Positions 28,327 to 35,897 of a DNA stretch of 43,890 nucleotides are shown here, in pieces. Source of the DNA: Micromonospora sicca. GTDB taxonomy: Bacteria > Actinomycetota > Actinomycetes > Mycobacteriales > Micromonosporaceae. The stretch is taken from positions 1 through 43,890 of the forward strand of contig NZ_QGKS01000075.1 of the NCBI RefSeq assembly GCF_003172935.1. The letters are read 5' to 3'. The position numbers and the translations under genes are program-made. A model generated the notes under the pieces. That model saw only the letters and a program-made list of their open reading frames with translations. It made no database searches and was not told where the DNA came from. Each line of letters starts with the position of its first letter. Positions within the stretch are counted from its first letter, which is position 1.

Positions 28327-29610
28327 GTGATCAACAAGAGACGATCGGCGGCCGTCCTGTTGGGACTGCTGGCCGCGACCGCGCTGATCGGTCCGGCGCC
28401 CGCCACGGCCGACGACGAGACCACCGAGCCCCCGGCCGAGCCGCCCAAGGTCGAGCTGGTGCTCGACGTCAGCGGCTCGATGCGGGCCCGGGACATCGAC
28501 GGGCGCAGCCGGATCTCGGTCGCCCAGCAGGCGTTCAACGAGGTGGTCGACGCGCTGCCGGACGAGACCCAGCTCGGCATCCGGGTGCTCGGCGCGACCT
28601 ACCGGGGCAAGGACAAGAAGCAGGGCTGCCAGGACACCCAGCAGATCGTGCCGGTCGGCCCGGTCGACCGGGCCCAGGCGAAGGCGGCGGTGGCCACGCT
28701 GCGGCCGACCGGCTTCACCCCGGTGGGGCTCGCGCTCCGCTCCGCCGCCCAGGACCTCGGCGTCGGCGCCACCGCCCGCCGGATCGTGCTGATCACCGAC
28801 GGGGAGGACACCTGCGCCCCGCCGGACCCGTGCGAGGTGGCCCGGGAACTGGCCGCGCAGGGCACCCGGCTGGTGGTCGACACCCTCGGCCTGGCCCCCG
28901 ACGACAAGGTACGCCGGCAACTGCTCTGCATCGCCGGAGCGACCGGCGGGACGTACACGGCGGCGCAGAGCGCGGACGAGCTGACCGGCCGGATCAAGCA
29001 ACTGGTGGACCGGGCCCGGGACACCTACACGGCCACCCCGACGGTGGTCGGCGGCGCGGCGGAGTGCGAGACCGCCCCGCTGCTCGCCCCCGGCGTCTAC
29101 ACCGACCGGGAGGCGTTCTCCGAGCACCGCTGGTACCGGGTGCCGGTGCGGGCCGGACAGGAGCTGCGGGCGTCGGTCAGCGTGGCGCTGGACCGGCCGG
29201 TCAACCCGGACTACGGGGTGCTGCTGCGGGCCACCGCGCCGGACGGCCGGGAAATCGTCCGGGGCGTGGACGCCGGCAGCGGACGCACCGACGTCATCTC
29301 CGCCGGCCTGCGCTGGTCGGCGGCGGAGGAGGCCCCGGCGCCCACGCCCGAGCCGACCGGTACGCAACCCGCGCAAACGGTCTGCCTGGTGGTCAGCAAC
29401 GCCTTCGCACCCCGCCCCGGCACCGAGGCCACGCCCGGCATGCCGATGGAGCTGACCGTCGACGTGGTCGCCTCGTCCCCCGCCCCGGACGGTCCGGACC
29501 TGGGCCGCGGCTGGACCCTGCTGCTCCTGCTCACCCTGGCCGGGCTGCTCACCGGGCTGGTCGCCGGGCTGCTCACCCGCTGGTGGGTCGCCACCTGGAG
29601 GGAGAACTGA
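28327..29610 (+). CDS. Secreted, membrane-anchored von Willebrand factor A domain protein
   Basis: The 427-residue protein has an N-terminal signal peptide (VINKRRSAAVLLGLLAATAL, likely cleavage after ATA at 28). A vWA domain with an intact MIDAS follows: DVSGS (47-51), the Thr in RPTGFTPVG and the Asp in LITDGEDTC. Six or more Cys suggest disulfides outside the cell. A beta-rich second domain ends at a Pro/Thr stretch, and a C-terminal helix (LLLLLTLAGLLTGLVAGLL) with a WRE end anchors it. GTG 28327 was chosen because the signal peptide starts there and TACACT lies seven bases upstream. It overlaps in operon logic with the next gene, two bases downstream, and probably acts with it at the cell surface; the ligand is unknown. 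Confidence 0.85.
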   Translation: MINKRRSAAVLLGLLAATALIGPAPATADDETTEPPAEPPKVELVLDVSGSMRARDIDGRSRISVAQQAFNEVVDALPDETQLGIRVLGATYRGKDKKQGCQDTQQIVPVGPVDRAQAKAAVATLRPTGFTPVGLALRSAAQDLGVGATARRIVLITDGEDTCAPPDPCEVARELAAQGTRLVVDTLGLAPDDKVRRQLLCIAGATGGTYTAAQSADELTGRIKQLVDRARDTYTATPTVVGGAAECETAPLLAPGVYTDREAFSEHRWYRVPVRAGQELRASVSVALDRPVNPDYGVLLRATAPDGREIVRGVDAGSGRTDVISAGLRWSAAEEAPAPTPEPTGTQPAQTVCLVVSNAFAPRPGTEATPGMPMELTVDVVASSPAPDGPDLGRGWTLLLLLTLAGLLTGLVAGLLTRWWVATWREN

Positions 29611-29612
29611 GG

Positions 29613-30392
29613 ATGCGTACCCTGCTCAGGTCCGCCGCGGCGCTGGTCGCCGCCGGACTGACCCTCGCACCGGCCGCCGCCTCGGCCGCCCCCACGCCCA
29701 CCCCCTCGCCCGGCGCGGCGACAGTCACCAAGGCCGGCACGTCCTTCCTCACCGCCACCGCGATCACCGCCGGCCAGCCGGTCCGGGTCGGCGCCTCGAC
29801 CGGTGACCACCTCTACTGGGCCTTCCCGGCCGAGGCCGGGCAGGTCCACGAGGTCAGCGCCACGGTCACCTTCCCGAAGGGCCGCAGCGGCAGCTCCACC
29901 TGGACGGTCGACGTGTTCGACGGGCTGCGCCGCCGGCAGGCCTGCACGGCCGGGGCCCAGACCCCGACCGTGGCCGCGGCGGCGACCAGCGTGACCCTCG
30001 GCTGCACGCTGCGCCGGGTCCGGCCGTGGGCCGAACCGTGGTCCGCCGACCCGCTGCCGGGCACCTACTACGTCCGGCTCTCCGTGGTCGACCTGCCGGA
30101 GCCGGATCTGGGCCTGCCGATCGACGTGGACCTGCTGGTCGCGGCGGACGGCGAGGGCGGCGCGTCCGACGACGACGGGGAACTGGCGGCGCCGCTGGTG
30201 CCGAACAACCGCGCCGGGACGGTGCTGACCACCGAGCCGACCGCCGAGCCCGTGGCGGAGGACGAGAGCAGCCTCACCGGCTGGCTCCCCGAGCCCGGTT
30301 CACGCTGGGTCTGGACCACGGCCGGCGGCATCCTCGCCGCGGTGGCCGGGGTGGTCGGCTTCGCCCTGACGCGGCGGCCCCGCCGCCGGTGA
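29613..30392 (+). CDS. Secreted, C-terminally anchored protein partner of the vWA protein
   Basis: 259 residues: a signal peptide (MRTLLRSAAALVAAGLTLAP, cleavage near ASA at 26), a Pro/Thr/Ser linker, then a beta-sandwich-like domain with two Cys (RRRQACTAG, SVTLGCTL). A Glu/Thr-rich spacer and one C-terminal helix (TTAGGILAAVAGVVGFAL) end in RRPRRR. The beginning of the domain (GDHLYWAFPAEAGQVHEVSATV) resembles the second domain of the vWA protein (EHRWYRVPVRAGQELRASVSV), suggesting a shared fold. ATG 29613 lies two bases after the vWA stop, behind GGAGGGAGAAC. Unknown function; likely forms a cell-surface complex with its neighbour. Confidence 0.8.
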   Translation: MRTLLRSAAALVAAGLTLAPAAASAAPTPTPSPGAATVTKAGTSFLTATAITAGQPVRVGASTGDHLYWAFPAEAGQVHEVSATVTFPKGRSGSSTWTVDVFDGLRRRQACTAGAQTPTVAAAATSVTLGCTLRRVRPWAEPWSADPLPGTYYVRLSVVDLPEPDLGLPIDVDLLVAADGEGGASDDDGELAAPLVPNNRAGTVLTTEPTAEPVAEDESSLTGWLPEPGSRWVWTTAGGILAAVAGVVGFALTRRPRRR

Positions 30393-30445
30393 ACCGCCCG
30401 TGGTGGCCGTTCCGCCGCTCCGGGGCGGCCACCACGTGGAGGAGG

Positions 30446-30712
30446 TCAGGCGGTCCGCGGATTCCGCGGCACCCACCCGATGAACCGGTCCTGAAGGGAC
30501 GAGACCGGCGCGGCGCGCAGGTCCTGGCTGGCGGCGGCGAGGCACGATCCGAGATAGACACTCAGCGAGGCCCGGTCGACCCGGTACTCGTCGAGCAGCC
30601 GGGTCCGCTTGGTGTGGCAGGGCCAGTCGTCACCGCAGGTGCCACAGGTCCAGTCGGGAGTCACCGGAGTGTGCTCGCCCGGCTGCGGTCCGGATTCGTC
30701 CCCACCTGTCAT
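30446..30712 (-). CDS. Small Cys-containing protein of unknown function
   Basis: 88 residues. After a polar N-terminus comes WTCGTCGDDWPC (C23, C26, C32), a possible metal site. A helical part LLDEYRVDRASLSVYLGSCLAAASQDL and LQDRFIGWVPR follow. From memory, this protein type is common in actinobacteria and is sometimes misnamed a flavin reductase; I know of no demonstrated function. ATG 30712 follows GAGGGGATATGGG. It converges on the vWA pair, with 53 bases between. Confidence 0.75.
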   Translation of the reverse strand: MTGGDESGPQPGEHTPVTPDWTCGTCGDDWPCHTKRTRLLDEYRVDRASLSVYLGSCLAAASQDLRAAPVSSLQDRFIGWVPRNPRTA

Positions 30713-30843
30713 CCCATATCCCCTCGGTTCGCCCGGACAACCCGGCCGGCACCCGACTCGGCGCCGCCGTCGAATGTGGATCTCGGCCCCCCCGGTGACG
30801 CCCGAACAGCGCCACGCAACTCTCCGGCGTTACATCACTGCGG

Positions 30844-30849
30844 TACGTT
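30844..30849 (+). promoter_or_regulatory. Candidate leaderless promoter (-10) upstream of the phosphopantetheinyl transferase
   Basis: TACGTT ends eight bases before ATG 30858 of a small ORF that overlaps the transferase gene. Confidence 0.4.
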
Positions 30850-30857
30850 CACCGGTC

Positions 30858-30956
30858 ATGGCCCCGGTGGAGGTGACCCGCCGGTGCCGACCGACCGGCT
30901 CCGGCGCCGAGATGGCGCGGCTGCGGTCGTACCTGAAGGAGGTGGGTGGTGCGTGA
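30858..30956 (+). CDS. Putative 32-residue ORF overlapping the phosphopantetheinyl transferase start
   Basis: ATG 30858 opens a frame encoding MAPVEVTRRCRPTGSGAEMA and then RLRSYLKEVGGA, whose stop (30954-30956) overlaps the next start by eight bases. The Shine-Dalgarno site of the transferase (AGGAGG) lies inside it. A TACGTT box eight bases before the ATG fits leaderless expression. It may couple translation into the transferase, or be chance. Confidence 0.35.
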   Translation: MAPVEVTRRCRPTGSGAEMARLRSYLKEVGGA

Positions 30957-31605
30957 CCTGCTGCCGCCGGCGGTCGCGGTGGCCGTGGCCGGTCCCGACG
31001 ACTGGGCCGGCGACCTGCTCCCCGCCGAGCTGACCTGCCTGTCCGACCGCGCGGTGCCGAGCCGCCGGCGCGACTTCACCGCGGGCCGGGTCTGCGCCCG
31101 GCGGGCGCTGGCCGCGCTCGGGCTGCCGGCGGCGCCGGTGCCCGCGGCGCCCGACCGGTCCCCGGTCTGGCCGGCCGGCGTGGTCGGCGCCATCACCCAC
31201 ACCCACGGCTACTGCGCGGCGGCCGCGGCCCGGTCCGGCGAGATCCGGTCGGTCGGCCTGGACGCCGAGCGGCACCGCGAGCTCAATGCCGGGGTACGCC
31301 GGATGATCTGCCTGCCCGAGGAGGAGGCGGGCCTCGCCGGGCTGCCCACCGGGGTGTCCTGGCCGGCGGTGGTGTTCAGCGCCAAGGAGACCGTCTACAA
31401 GCTCTGGCACCCGGTCGTCGGCACCTGGCTGGACTTCCACGACGCCCGGGTGACCCTCGACCCGGACGCCGGGACGTTCACCGCCCGCATCGCGCCGGCC
31501 CGGCTCCACGCCGCCCCGGTCGCCGACCCGCCGGCGCTGGTCACCGGGCGGTTCAGCGTCGACGCCGACCTGGTCCGCACCGCCGCGGTGCTGCCGCTGT
31601 CCTGA
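30949..31605 (+). CDS. 4'-phosphopantetheinyl transferase, EntD/Sfp type
   Basis: Transfers phosphopantetheine from CoA to carrier domains of polyketide, peptide and siderophore synthases. The family motifs are RRDFTAGRVCARRAL (40-54, CoA binding), AITHTHGYCAA (81-91), VGLDAERHR (102-110, Mg-binding Asp and Glu) and FSAKETVYKLWHP (143-155). The protein is 218 residues. GTG 30949 is six bases after AGGAGG; GTG 30946 directly before it is too close. It belongs to the EntD/PptT subgroup. No synthase genes are in the window, so its clients lie elsewhere. Confidence 0.92.
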   Translation: MRDLLPPAVAVAVAGPDDWAGDLLPAELTCLSDRAVPSRRRDFTAGRVCARRALAALGLPAAPVPAAPDRSPVWPAGVVGAITHTHGYCAAAAARSGEIRSVGLDAERHRELNAGVRRMICLPEEEAGLAGLPTGVSWPAVVFSAKETVYKLWHPVVGTWLDFHDARVTLDPDAGTFTARIAPARLHAAPVADPPALVTGRFSVDADLVRTAAVLPLS

Positions 31606-31681
31606 GGCCGTGGCGGGTGGCTTGTCCGTCACCGGTACCGTCGGTGCACTGAAGATCTTCGAAGGCGCCCCTAGGAGTACG

Positions 31682-32692
31682 GTGAGCCACCCTCAGCCTC
31701 CGTTCGGACCGCAGGACCCGAACCAGCAGCCGGCGGAACCGCCGACGCAGGCATTCCCCACCGAGCCGATGCCGCCGGTGCCGAGCGCCCCGTACCCGCC
31801 GACCGCGCCCCAGCCGCCCGTCTCGGGCACGCCGTACCCGCCGCCGGCCGCCCCGCAGCCCCCGGTCCCGGGCGCGCCGTACCCACCGGTTTCCGGTGGC
31901 GCGACGTACCCGCCGCCGGTGCCGGGCGGATATCCGCCCCCGGTGTCGGGCGCCGGGTATCCGCCTCCCGTGTCGGGCGCCGGCTATCCGCCGCCGGTCT
32001 CGGGCGCCGGGTACCCGCCGAGCGGGCCGTACCCGCCGGCCCCGGGCCAGCCGTTCGGCGCGCCGCCGGGCGCCGCGCCCCGGTCGAAGAAGAAGGTCTG
32101 GGTGACCCTCGGCATCGTGGCCGCGGTACTCCTCCTGCTCTGCTGCGGCGGCGGCATCTTGGCGATCTACGCCGGCGCGAAGAAGGTGGAGAAGGCCGCC
32201 GAGAGCCTGCCCACCCCGGCGGTGACCAACGCGCCGGCCGAGCCGTCGTCCGGCGCCGCGGACCCGACGCCCGACGCCGACCAGACCACCGGCGAGACGT
32301 TCAACATGGAGCCGGGCGACACGCTGGTCATCGAGGACGAGGACGGCACGATCCAGCTCACCGTGGACAACTTCCGCACCTCCGCGAAGGCCTGCAAGAC
32401 GTATATGCCCGGGCCGGACGAGGGCATGTACCTGATCGCGGACGTCACCGCGCAGGTCACCAAGGGCACGGGCTCGTTCAACCCGTTCTTCTTCCGCTGG
32501 GTCGGCGCCGACGGGACGGAGGCCAGCGGGATGGGCGGCGCGCTCTCCGGCTGCGGGAAGCTGCTCCCCGCGGGCAACGACCTCCCGGCCGGCAGCAAGC
32601 GGACCGGTCAGCTGATCTTCGACGTGAAGGACAAGAACGGCGCCGTGGAGTACCAGCACCGGCTGAAGACGGCGGGCTCCTGGAAGCCGTAG
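31682..32692 (+). CDS. Membrane-anchored DUF4352 protein with Pro-rich cytoplasmic N-terminus
   Basis: 336 residues. Residues 1-135 are Pro/Gly/Tyr-rich and include three tandem copies of YPPPVSGAG (84-110). A basic RSKKK leads into one membrane helix (about 139-163). After a Thr/Pro linker an extracytoplasmic DUF4352-like immunoglobulin-type domain follows (IQLTVDNFRTSAKACK, GMYLIADVTAQVTKG, TGQLIFDVKD). Two Cys, in AKACK and LSGCG, may bridge. GTG 31682 lies behind AGGAG. The Pro-rich region resembles cytoplasmic extensions of other actinobacterial membrane proteins; no function can be given. Confidence 0.82.
   Translation: MSHPQPPFGPQDPNQQPAEPPTQAFPTEPMPPVPSAPYPPTAPQPPVSGTPYPPPAAPQPPVPGAPYPPVSGGATYPPPVPGGYPPPVSGAGYPPPVSGAGYPPPVSGAGYPPSGPYPPAPGQPFGAPPGAAPRSKKKVWVTLGIVAAVLLLLCCGGGILAIYAGAKKVEKAAESLPTPAVTNAPAEPSSGAADPTPDADQTTGETFNMEPGDTLVIEDEDGTIQLTVDNFRTSAKACKTYMPGPDEGMYLIADVTAQVTKGTGSFNPFFFRWVGADGTEASGMGGALSGCGKLLPAGNDLPAGSKRTGQLIFDVKDKNGAVEYQHRLKTAGSWKP
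31931..32011 (+). repeat. Three tandem 27-base repeats inside the DUF4352 gene
   Basis: Each unit encodes YPPPVSGAG. Copies differ at some third positions, so they are not a recent slippage product. Confidence 0.8.
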
Positions 32693-32731
32693 CGCTCCCG
32701 GCACGCGGGGGTCGGTCTCAACCGGGGAGCG
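32693..32731 (+). terminator. Weak hairpin after the DUF4352 gene
   Basis: CGCTCCCGG directly after the stop pairs with CCGGGGAGCG (32722-32731) apart from one bulge, with a loop of about 20 bases. Confidence 0.4.
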
Positions 32732-32749
32732 GCCCCCTCGTCGTGGCGG

Positions 32750-32853
32750 TCAGTCCGTGCGGCCGAAGGCGCCGATCCGGGCGTGGAACAGGGCCGGTCG
32801 GCGATGACATCTACGATCTGGACCGCGACGGCGACGGGATCGCCTGCGACTGA
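32750..32853 (+). pseudogene. Remnant of an excalibur calcium-binding domain
   Basis: Bases 32803-32853 encode DDIYDLDRDGDGIACD and a stop, the exact C-terminal pattern of the excalibur domain (DxDxDGxxC). One frame over, 32750-32797 encodes SVRAAEGADPGVEQGR, which resembles the first half of that domain. No start, signal peptide or upstream coding part remains. It is a decayed fragment of a secreted or surface protein gene with at least one frameshift. Confidence 0.55.
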
Positions 32854-32923
32854 CGGCGGGGTGCCGGCCGGGTGCGCCAGGGCGTTGACCGGCCGGCACG
32901 AGCCGACAGGCGGAGCCAGGACC

Positions 32924-33448
32924 TCAGCGGGTGACGTCGTGCACGTGGTGCTCGATGTCGTGCAGGAAGTAGACCGCGAAGGTGCGCACCGTGAACACCG
33001 AGCCGTTGCTGCGCCGGCCCGGCCGCTCCCACTGGTCCGCCCGGACGGCGTCGAACGCCGCCGCCGTCGCCTCCGCCTCCGCGGCCAACTGATCGGCAAC
33101 CACGGCCGGGGTCTGGTGGAAGTAGTCCTCCTCGACGGCGGTCGCGTCCTGGTCCCAGTTGGCGAAGACCGGGTCGTCCTCCCGCAGCATCAGCTCCAGC
33201 CGCTCCCGGAAGATCCGGCAGGTGTCGCGGACGTGGCAGGCGTACTCCACCGGGGACCAGACCGTCGGCTCCGGGCGCACTGCGGCGTCGCTGCGGGCCA
33301 GGGCGGCCCGCCAGGTCGGGATCGCGGCGCGCAGGCGCTCACCGGTCGATGCGACGTCCTGCGGGGAGAAGCCGCACTCCGCGCAGCCCTCGGTGATGAC
33401 GAAGGTCCAGTCGGCGGTCTCCGGGGTGATGGCAGGTGGCTGCTGCAT
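32924..33448 (-). CDS. DinB/maleylpyruvate-isomerase-fold family protein
   Basis: The 174-residue four-helix protein has the pattern of actinobacterial DinB-like enzymes. It has an N-terminal DWTFVITEGCAECGF, a first His in SPVEYACHVRDT, and a closing FAVYFLHDIEHHVHDV with clustered His residues; together these can bind a metal. Related enzymes use mycothiol or act in detoxification, but the substrate here is unknown. ATG 33448 (MQQPPAITPETADW) was chosen because the conserved part starts there; 60 more codons are open upstream but unlike the family. Confidence 0.82.
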   Translation of the reverse strand: MQQPPAITPETADWTFVITEGCAECGFSPQDVASTGERLRAAIPTWRAALARSDAAVRPEPTVWSPVEYACHVRDTCRIFRERLELMLREDDPVFANWDQDATAVEEDYFHQTPAVVADQLAAEAEATAAAFDAVRADQWERPGRRSNGSVFTVRTFAVYFLHDIEHHVHDVTR

Positions 33449-33569
33449 GAGCGGAGTCTGCCATCCCGCGCTGGCGGGTCGCCGACCCGTGGCTGACCTC
33501 CCCTCACCGAGGCTGCCCGCACCACCCCGAACGCTAAGGTGCACTCTCGGCCGAGCGGCGGAGGACAAG

Positions 33570-33922
33570 ATGGACAACCGAACGGATCCGATCGAGATCA
33601 TCGCCCGGGTGTCAGAGCAGGACGGCAAGCAGCGTGCCTTCGAGGTGTGGCTCTACAAGGCCAACAAGGAAGGCTGGTCGGTAGCGGTGGAGTCGACCTC
33701 GGTGGAGGCACCGGGCGACGAGTGCGGAGTCGTCGACATCGAGGGTCTGAGATCCAGATCCGCCACGCGAGGCGAGTCCGGCAACACGTCGCCATCGTGC
33801 CCGCCGGGCAGCATCTGATCGCTGCCGCTGTCAAGCTTTCCTTGGGCGAGTCGGACGGCTTCTCCTGGATATCGGAGTTCGTGCACGCGGCTTGGGCTGA
33901 GCCAGTCATCGACGATGACTAG
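33570..33922 (+). pseudogene. Hypothetical protein gene, frameshifted
   Basis: ATG 33570, behind GGCGGAGGACAAG, encodes MDNRTDPIEIIARVSEQDGK, then FEVWLYKANKEGWSVAVEST, and reads sensibly to VVDIEGL. The original frame then becomes low-quality Ser/Arg sequence, while the adjacent frame continues as EIQIRHARR, HVAIVPAGQHLIAAAVKLSL and ISEFVHAAWAEPVIDDD to a TAG at 33920. One missing base near 33747 would join them into a protein of about 117 residues. No family recognised. It is either a true pseudogene or a sequencing error. TAAGGT at 33535-33540 could be its -10 box. Confidence 0.6.
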
Positions 33923-34179
33923 AGACCACGCTCGCCGCAGAGGGACGGACACGGCGGCACCAGCCGCCTGGGATCCATCGACATGCACCGCCAGTAGCAG
34001 CCGCAGGTCGAGACCGTCCGGCCGCGGGTCACCCAGGAACGGGACAACGAGCCGGGCGACTCGCCCCAGCCCACGGCCTCGGCGCCCGGCGGCCCCCGGC
34101 GGCGGTTTCCGACCCTGGTCGCGGTCATCCTGGTCCCCGTCCTGGCCGTTAATCCCTCGCCGGAGCGGGTGCCCGCAAT
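33923..34179. other. Stretch between the frameshifted gene and the FBP gene
   Basis: The plus frame shared with the next gene is open from 33986 and encodes a short hydrophobic run (FPTLVAVILVPVLAVN) after Pro-rich sequence. It has no start codon with a ribosome-binding site and follows a TAG. I regard it as non-coding or as a remnant of a membrane protein gene. Confidence 0.35.
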
Positions 34180-34185
34180 TACCGT
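34180..34185 (+). promoter_or_regulatory. Candidate leaderless promoter (-10) of the FBP gene
   Basis: TACCGT ends seven bases before ATG 34193, with no ribosome-binding site between. Confidence 0.5.
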
Positions 34186-34192
34186 CGGGCCC

Positions 34193-34702
34193 ATGAACCA
34201 GGTCACCGAGGCAGAACTGCGTGCGTCCTTCGTCAACTGCACTCGGGGCGAGCGGGCTCGGATCGCACTGCCCGGGCCGCTCGCCACGGTTGACTTCGAC
34301 CGCCTCGATTTCCTCGGCTGGCGCGATCCCAAGGCACCCGACCGCGCTTGCCTGGTCACCCAGTCCGGCGATCGTCTGGTCGGCATCGTGCTGAGGGCGG
34401 CGGCGAAGTCGGCGAAGTCGCTCACGAAGAGCACGATGTGCTCGCTGTGCATGACCCTGCACGCCTCCTCGGGCGTCGCGCTCTTCTCGGCACCGCTCGC
34501 TGGGGCGGCCGGCCGCAACGGCAACAGCGTCGGCACCTACATGTGCGCCGACCTGCAATGCTCGCTCTACGTACGTGGGCTGCGAAAGTCAGATGCGATC
34601 GGGCGGATGAACGAGACCATCGACCAGGCCGAGCGCGTCGACCGACTCCGTCGGCAGGTCGGCCTGTTCATCGACAACGTGCTCGCGTCGAACCTGGTGT
34701 GA
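34193..34702 (+). CDS. FBP (EF-G-binding protein) C-terminal-type treble-clef zinc-finger protein
   Basis: The 169-residue protein has LPGPLATVDFDRLDFLGWRD in the first half, then a four-Cys finger: MCSLCMTL (C83, C86) and GTYMCADLQCSLYVRG (C118, C123), with NGNSVG before the second pair. This is the pattern of the FBP C-terminal zinc finger found in FusB-type EF-G-binding proteins and, alone, in many actinobacterial proteins. Binding to EF-G is known for FusB; here it is only an inference. ATG 34193 has TACCGT seven bases upstream. The surrounding DNA is gene-poor and contains remnants. Confidence 0.85.
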   Translation: MNQVTEAELRASFVNCTRGERARIALPGPLATVDFDRLDFLGWRDPKAPDRACLVTQSGDRLVGIVLRAAAKSAKSLTKSTMCSLCMTLHASSGVALFSAPLAGAAGRNGNSVGTYMCADLQCSLYVRGLRKSDAIGRMNETIDQAERVDRLRRQVGLFIDNVLASNLV

Positions 34703-34824
34703 GGGCCATGCTGTCGGCGTTGCTGTCAGTCGGCCCAGCACGGGTCTTGATGTTCCGGCATCCCCCGGTGGGGTTGGCGGCCCGGCCGGGATCGAAACCG
34801 GCGACGTCCCAACTCACGTGGCAG

Positions 34825-35010
34825 CTACTTCTCCGGGGTGCCCGGACCAACCTCGCCACGCTCCAGGTGCTCGGCGTTGCGGTCGGCTTCGCTGTGTGCG
34901 TGCGCAGCCGCGGCGCCCGGGTCGGTGGTTCGGCGTCCCTCGGCATCCTGATACACCTCGCCGGTCTCGAGCGCTTGCTCCTCCTGCCGCCGATTCTCAG
35001 GGGTTGTCAT
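34825..35010 (-). CDS. Small hydrophilic protein of unknown function
   Basis: 61 residues from ATG 35010: MTTPENRRQEEQALETGEVY, then QDAEGRRTTDPGAAAAHAHS and EADRNAEHLERGEVGPGTPE. It is rich in Glu, Arg and Ala with no hydrophobic core, probably disordered. A GGGGTGG stretch precedes the start, but support for translation is moderate. The upstream 302 bases to 35312 have no recognisable gene. Confidence 0.5.
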   Translation of the reverse strand: MTTPENRRQEEQALETGEVYQDAEGRRTTDPGAAAAHAHSEADRNAEHLERGEVGPGTPEK

Positions 35011-35312
35011 GACCACCCCATTACCCTGCACTTGTATCAGCAAACGACCGCACCGGCGACAACATCAGGCTCAAGCAGCAACACCCGCAACGACATCTTG
35101 AAGCGGGCGGTGACGGCTACCAGCAAGGCCCTCCCTCGCAGCGCCGCCCTTCACCTTCGCCGTTACTTGGACCAGCCGCACCGCGGCCGATCGTCGCTGC
35201 TCGAAGACTTCCTGTTCGGGAGCTGACCAGGGGTTTTCACCCACCGGCCGGCGGGGACGCTGGTCGGGAGGGCGGACGGCGCCCCCGTCCGCCGACACGA
35301 CAGGGAGTCGAC
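35011..35312. other. Gap between two small divergent genes
   Basis: About 300 bases. Frames in it are short and lack starts with ribosome-binding sites. A GGGAG site for the gene at 35313 lies at the right end (35303-35307). I see no RNA gene, hairpin or repeat. Confidence 0.4.
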
Positions 35313-35504
35313 ATGAGCTTCGAGAGGGCGAACGACAAGGTCGAGCAAGTGGCCGGCCCGGCCAGGGCGCGAATGGGCGACATGAACCAGGACGAGCGGT
35401 CGCAGGCGGAGCGGGCGATGCGTCGGGATGAGGCCGAGGGCAAGCAGCCCGGCGAGCACGTCCAGGAGGACGCTAGGAACACGAGGGACAACTTCACCAG
35501 CTGA
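35313..35504 (+). CDS. Small CsbD-like stress protein
   Basis: 63 residues from ATG 35313, behind CAGGGAGTCGAC: MSFERANDKVEQVAGPARAR, then MGDMNQDERSQAERAMRRDE and a Gln/Asp/Asn-rich end. The start (NDKVEQVAGPARARMG, then DERSQAE) resembles CsbD-like proteins (xxNKxEQxxGxxKxxxG), which are stress-induced and intrinsically disordered. Placement in that family is tentative because the second half differs. Confidence 0.6.
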   Translation: MSFERANDKVEQVAGPARARMGDMNQDERSQAERAMRRDEAEGKQPGEHVQEDARNTRDNFTS

Positions 35505-35576
35505 CCCGGCACGACCCGCCGGCCCCGGCCTGCGTGCCGGGGGCGGTGCGGTACTCCGCCGCTGTGCAAGATCGAC

Positions 35577-35609
35577 AAAGGCCGTCTCCGACTAGCGGAA
35601 ACGGCCTTT
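35577..35609 (-). terminator. Terminator after tRNA-Ala
   Basis: AAAGGCCGTCTCCG (35577-35590) and CGGAAACGGCCTTT (35596-35609) pair over 14 positions with one mismatch around a five-base loop, 10 bases after the tRNA 3' end. Confidence 0.75.
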
Positions 35610-35618
35610 GACCTTGGG

Positions 35619-35692
35619 TGGAGCTGAGGGGATTTGAACCCCTGACCCCCTCGATGCGAACGAGGTGCGCTACCGGTCTGCGCCACAGCCCC
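35619..35692 (-). tRNA. tRNA-Ala (anticodon CGC)
   Basis: The minus strand forms a 74-base cloverleaf: acceptor GGGGCTG with CAGCTCC, anticodon stem CCTCG/CGAGG around TTCGCAT (anticodon CGC), T-arm AGGGG-TTCAAAT-CCCCT, discriminator A, no encoded CCA. It is followed by a strong terminator, so it is a single-gene transcript. Confidence 0.95.
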
Positions 35693-35748
35693 TCCGCCGG
35701 CGAACCGGCGTCGGTCCCACCCGGCTTTCACCGGGCGGGCCGGCGACA

Positions 35749-35754
35749 AGGCTA
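35749..35754 (-). promoter_or_regulatory. Candidate -10 box for tRNA-Ala
   Basis: TAGCCT on the minus strand, 57 bases before the tRNA 5' end. It matches TAnnnT but has no clear -35. Confidence 0.35.
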
Positions 35755-35897
35755 ACAGGTCGAGCACCTCGACCGCGAATCGCCCCTCCTGCGACCCAGC
35801 CTTGATCCACTCGGCAGACGGGAGGTTGCGGTGTCCGAGGCGGGCCGGGATGCCGGAACGTCCCGCAAACAGAGTCGATCAACCGGAGGCGGCCGGG

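Noticed and set aside
30949..31605. Part of a secondary metabolite cluster because of the phosphopantetheinyl transferase
   Set aside because: No synthase, carrier, transporter or tailoring genes are nearby; stand-alone transferases are common.
33986..34192. Upstream extension of the FBP gene with a hydrophobic stretch
   Set aside because: The protein family starts at the ATG at 34193, which has its own -10 box; the extension has no start signal.
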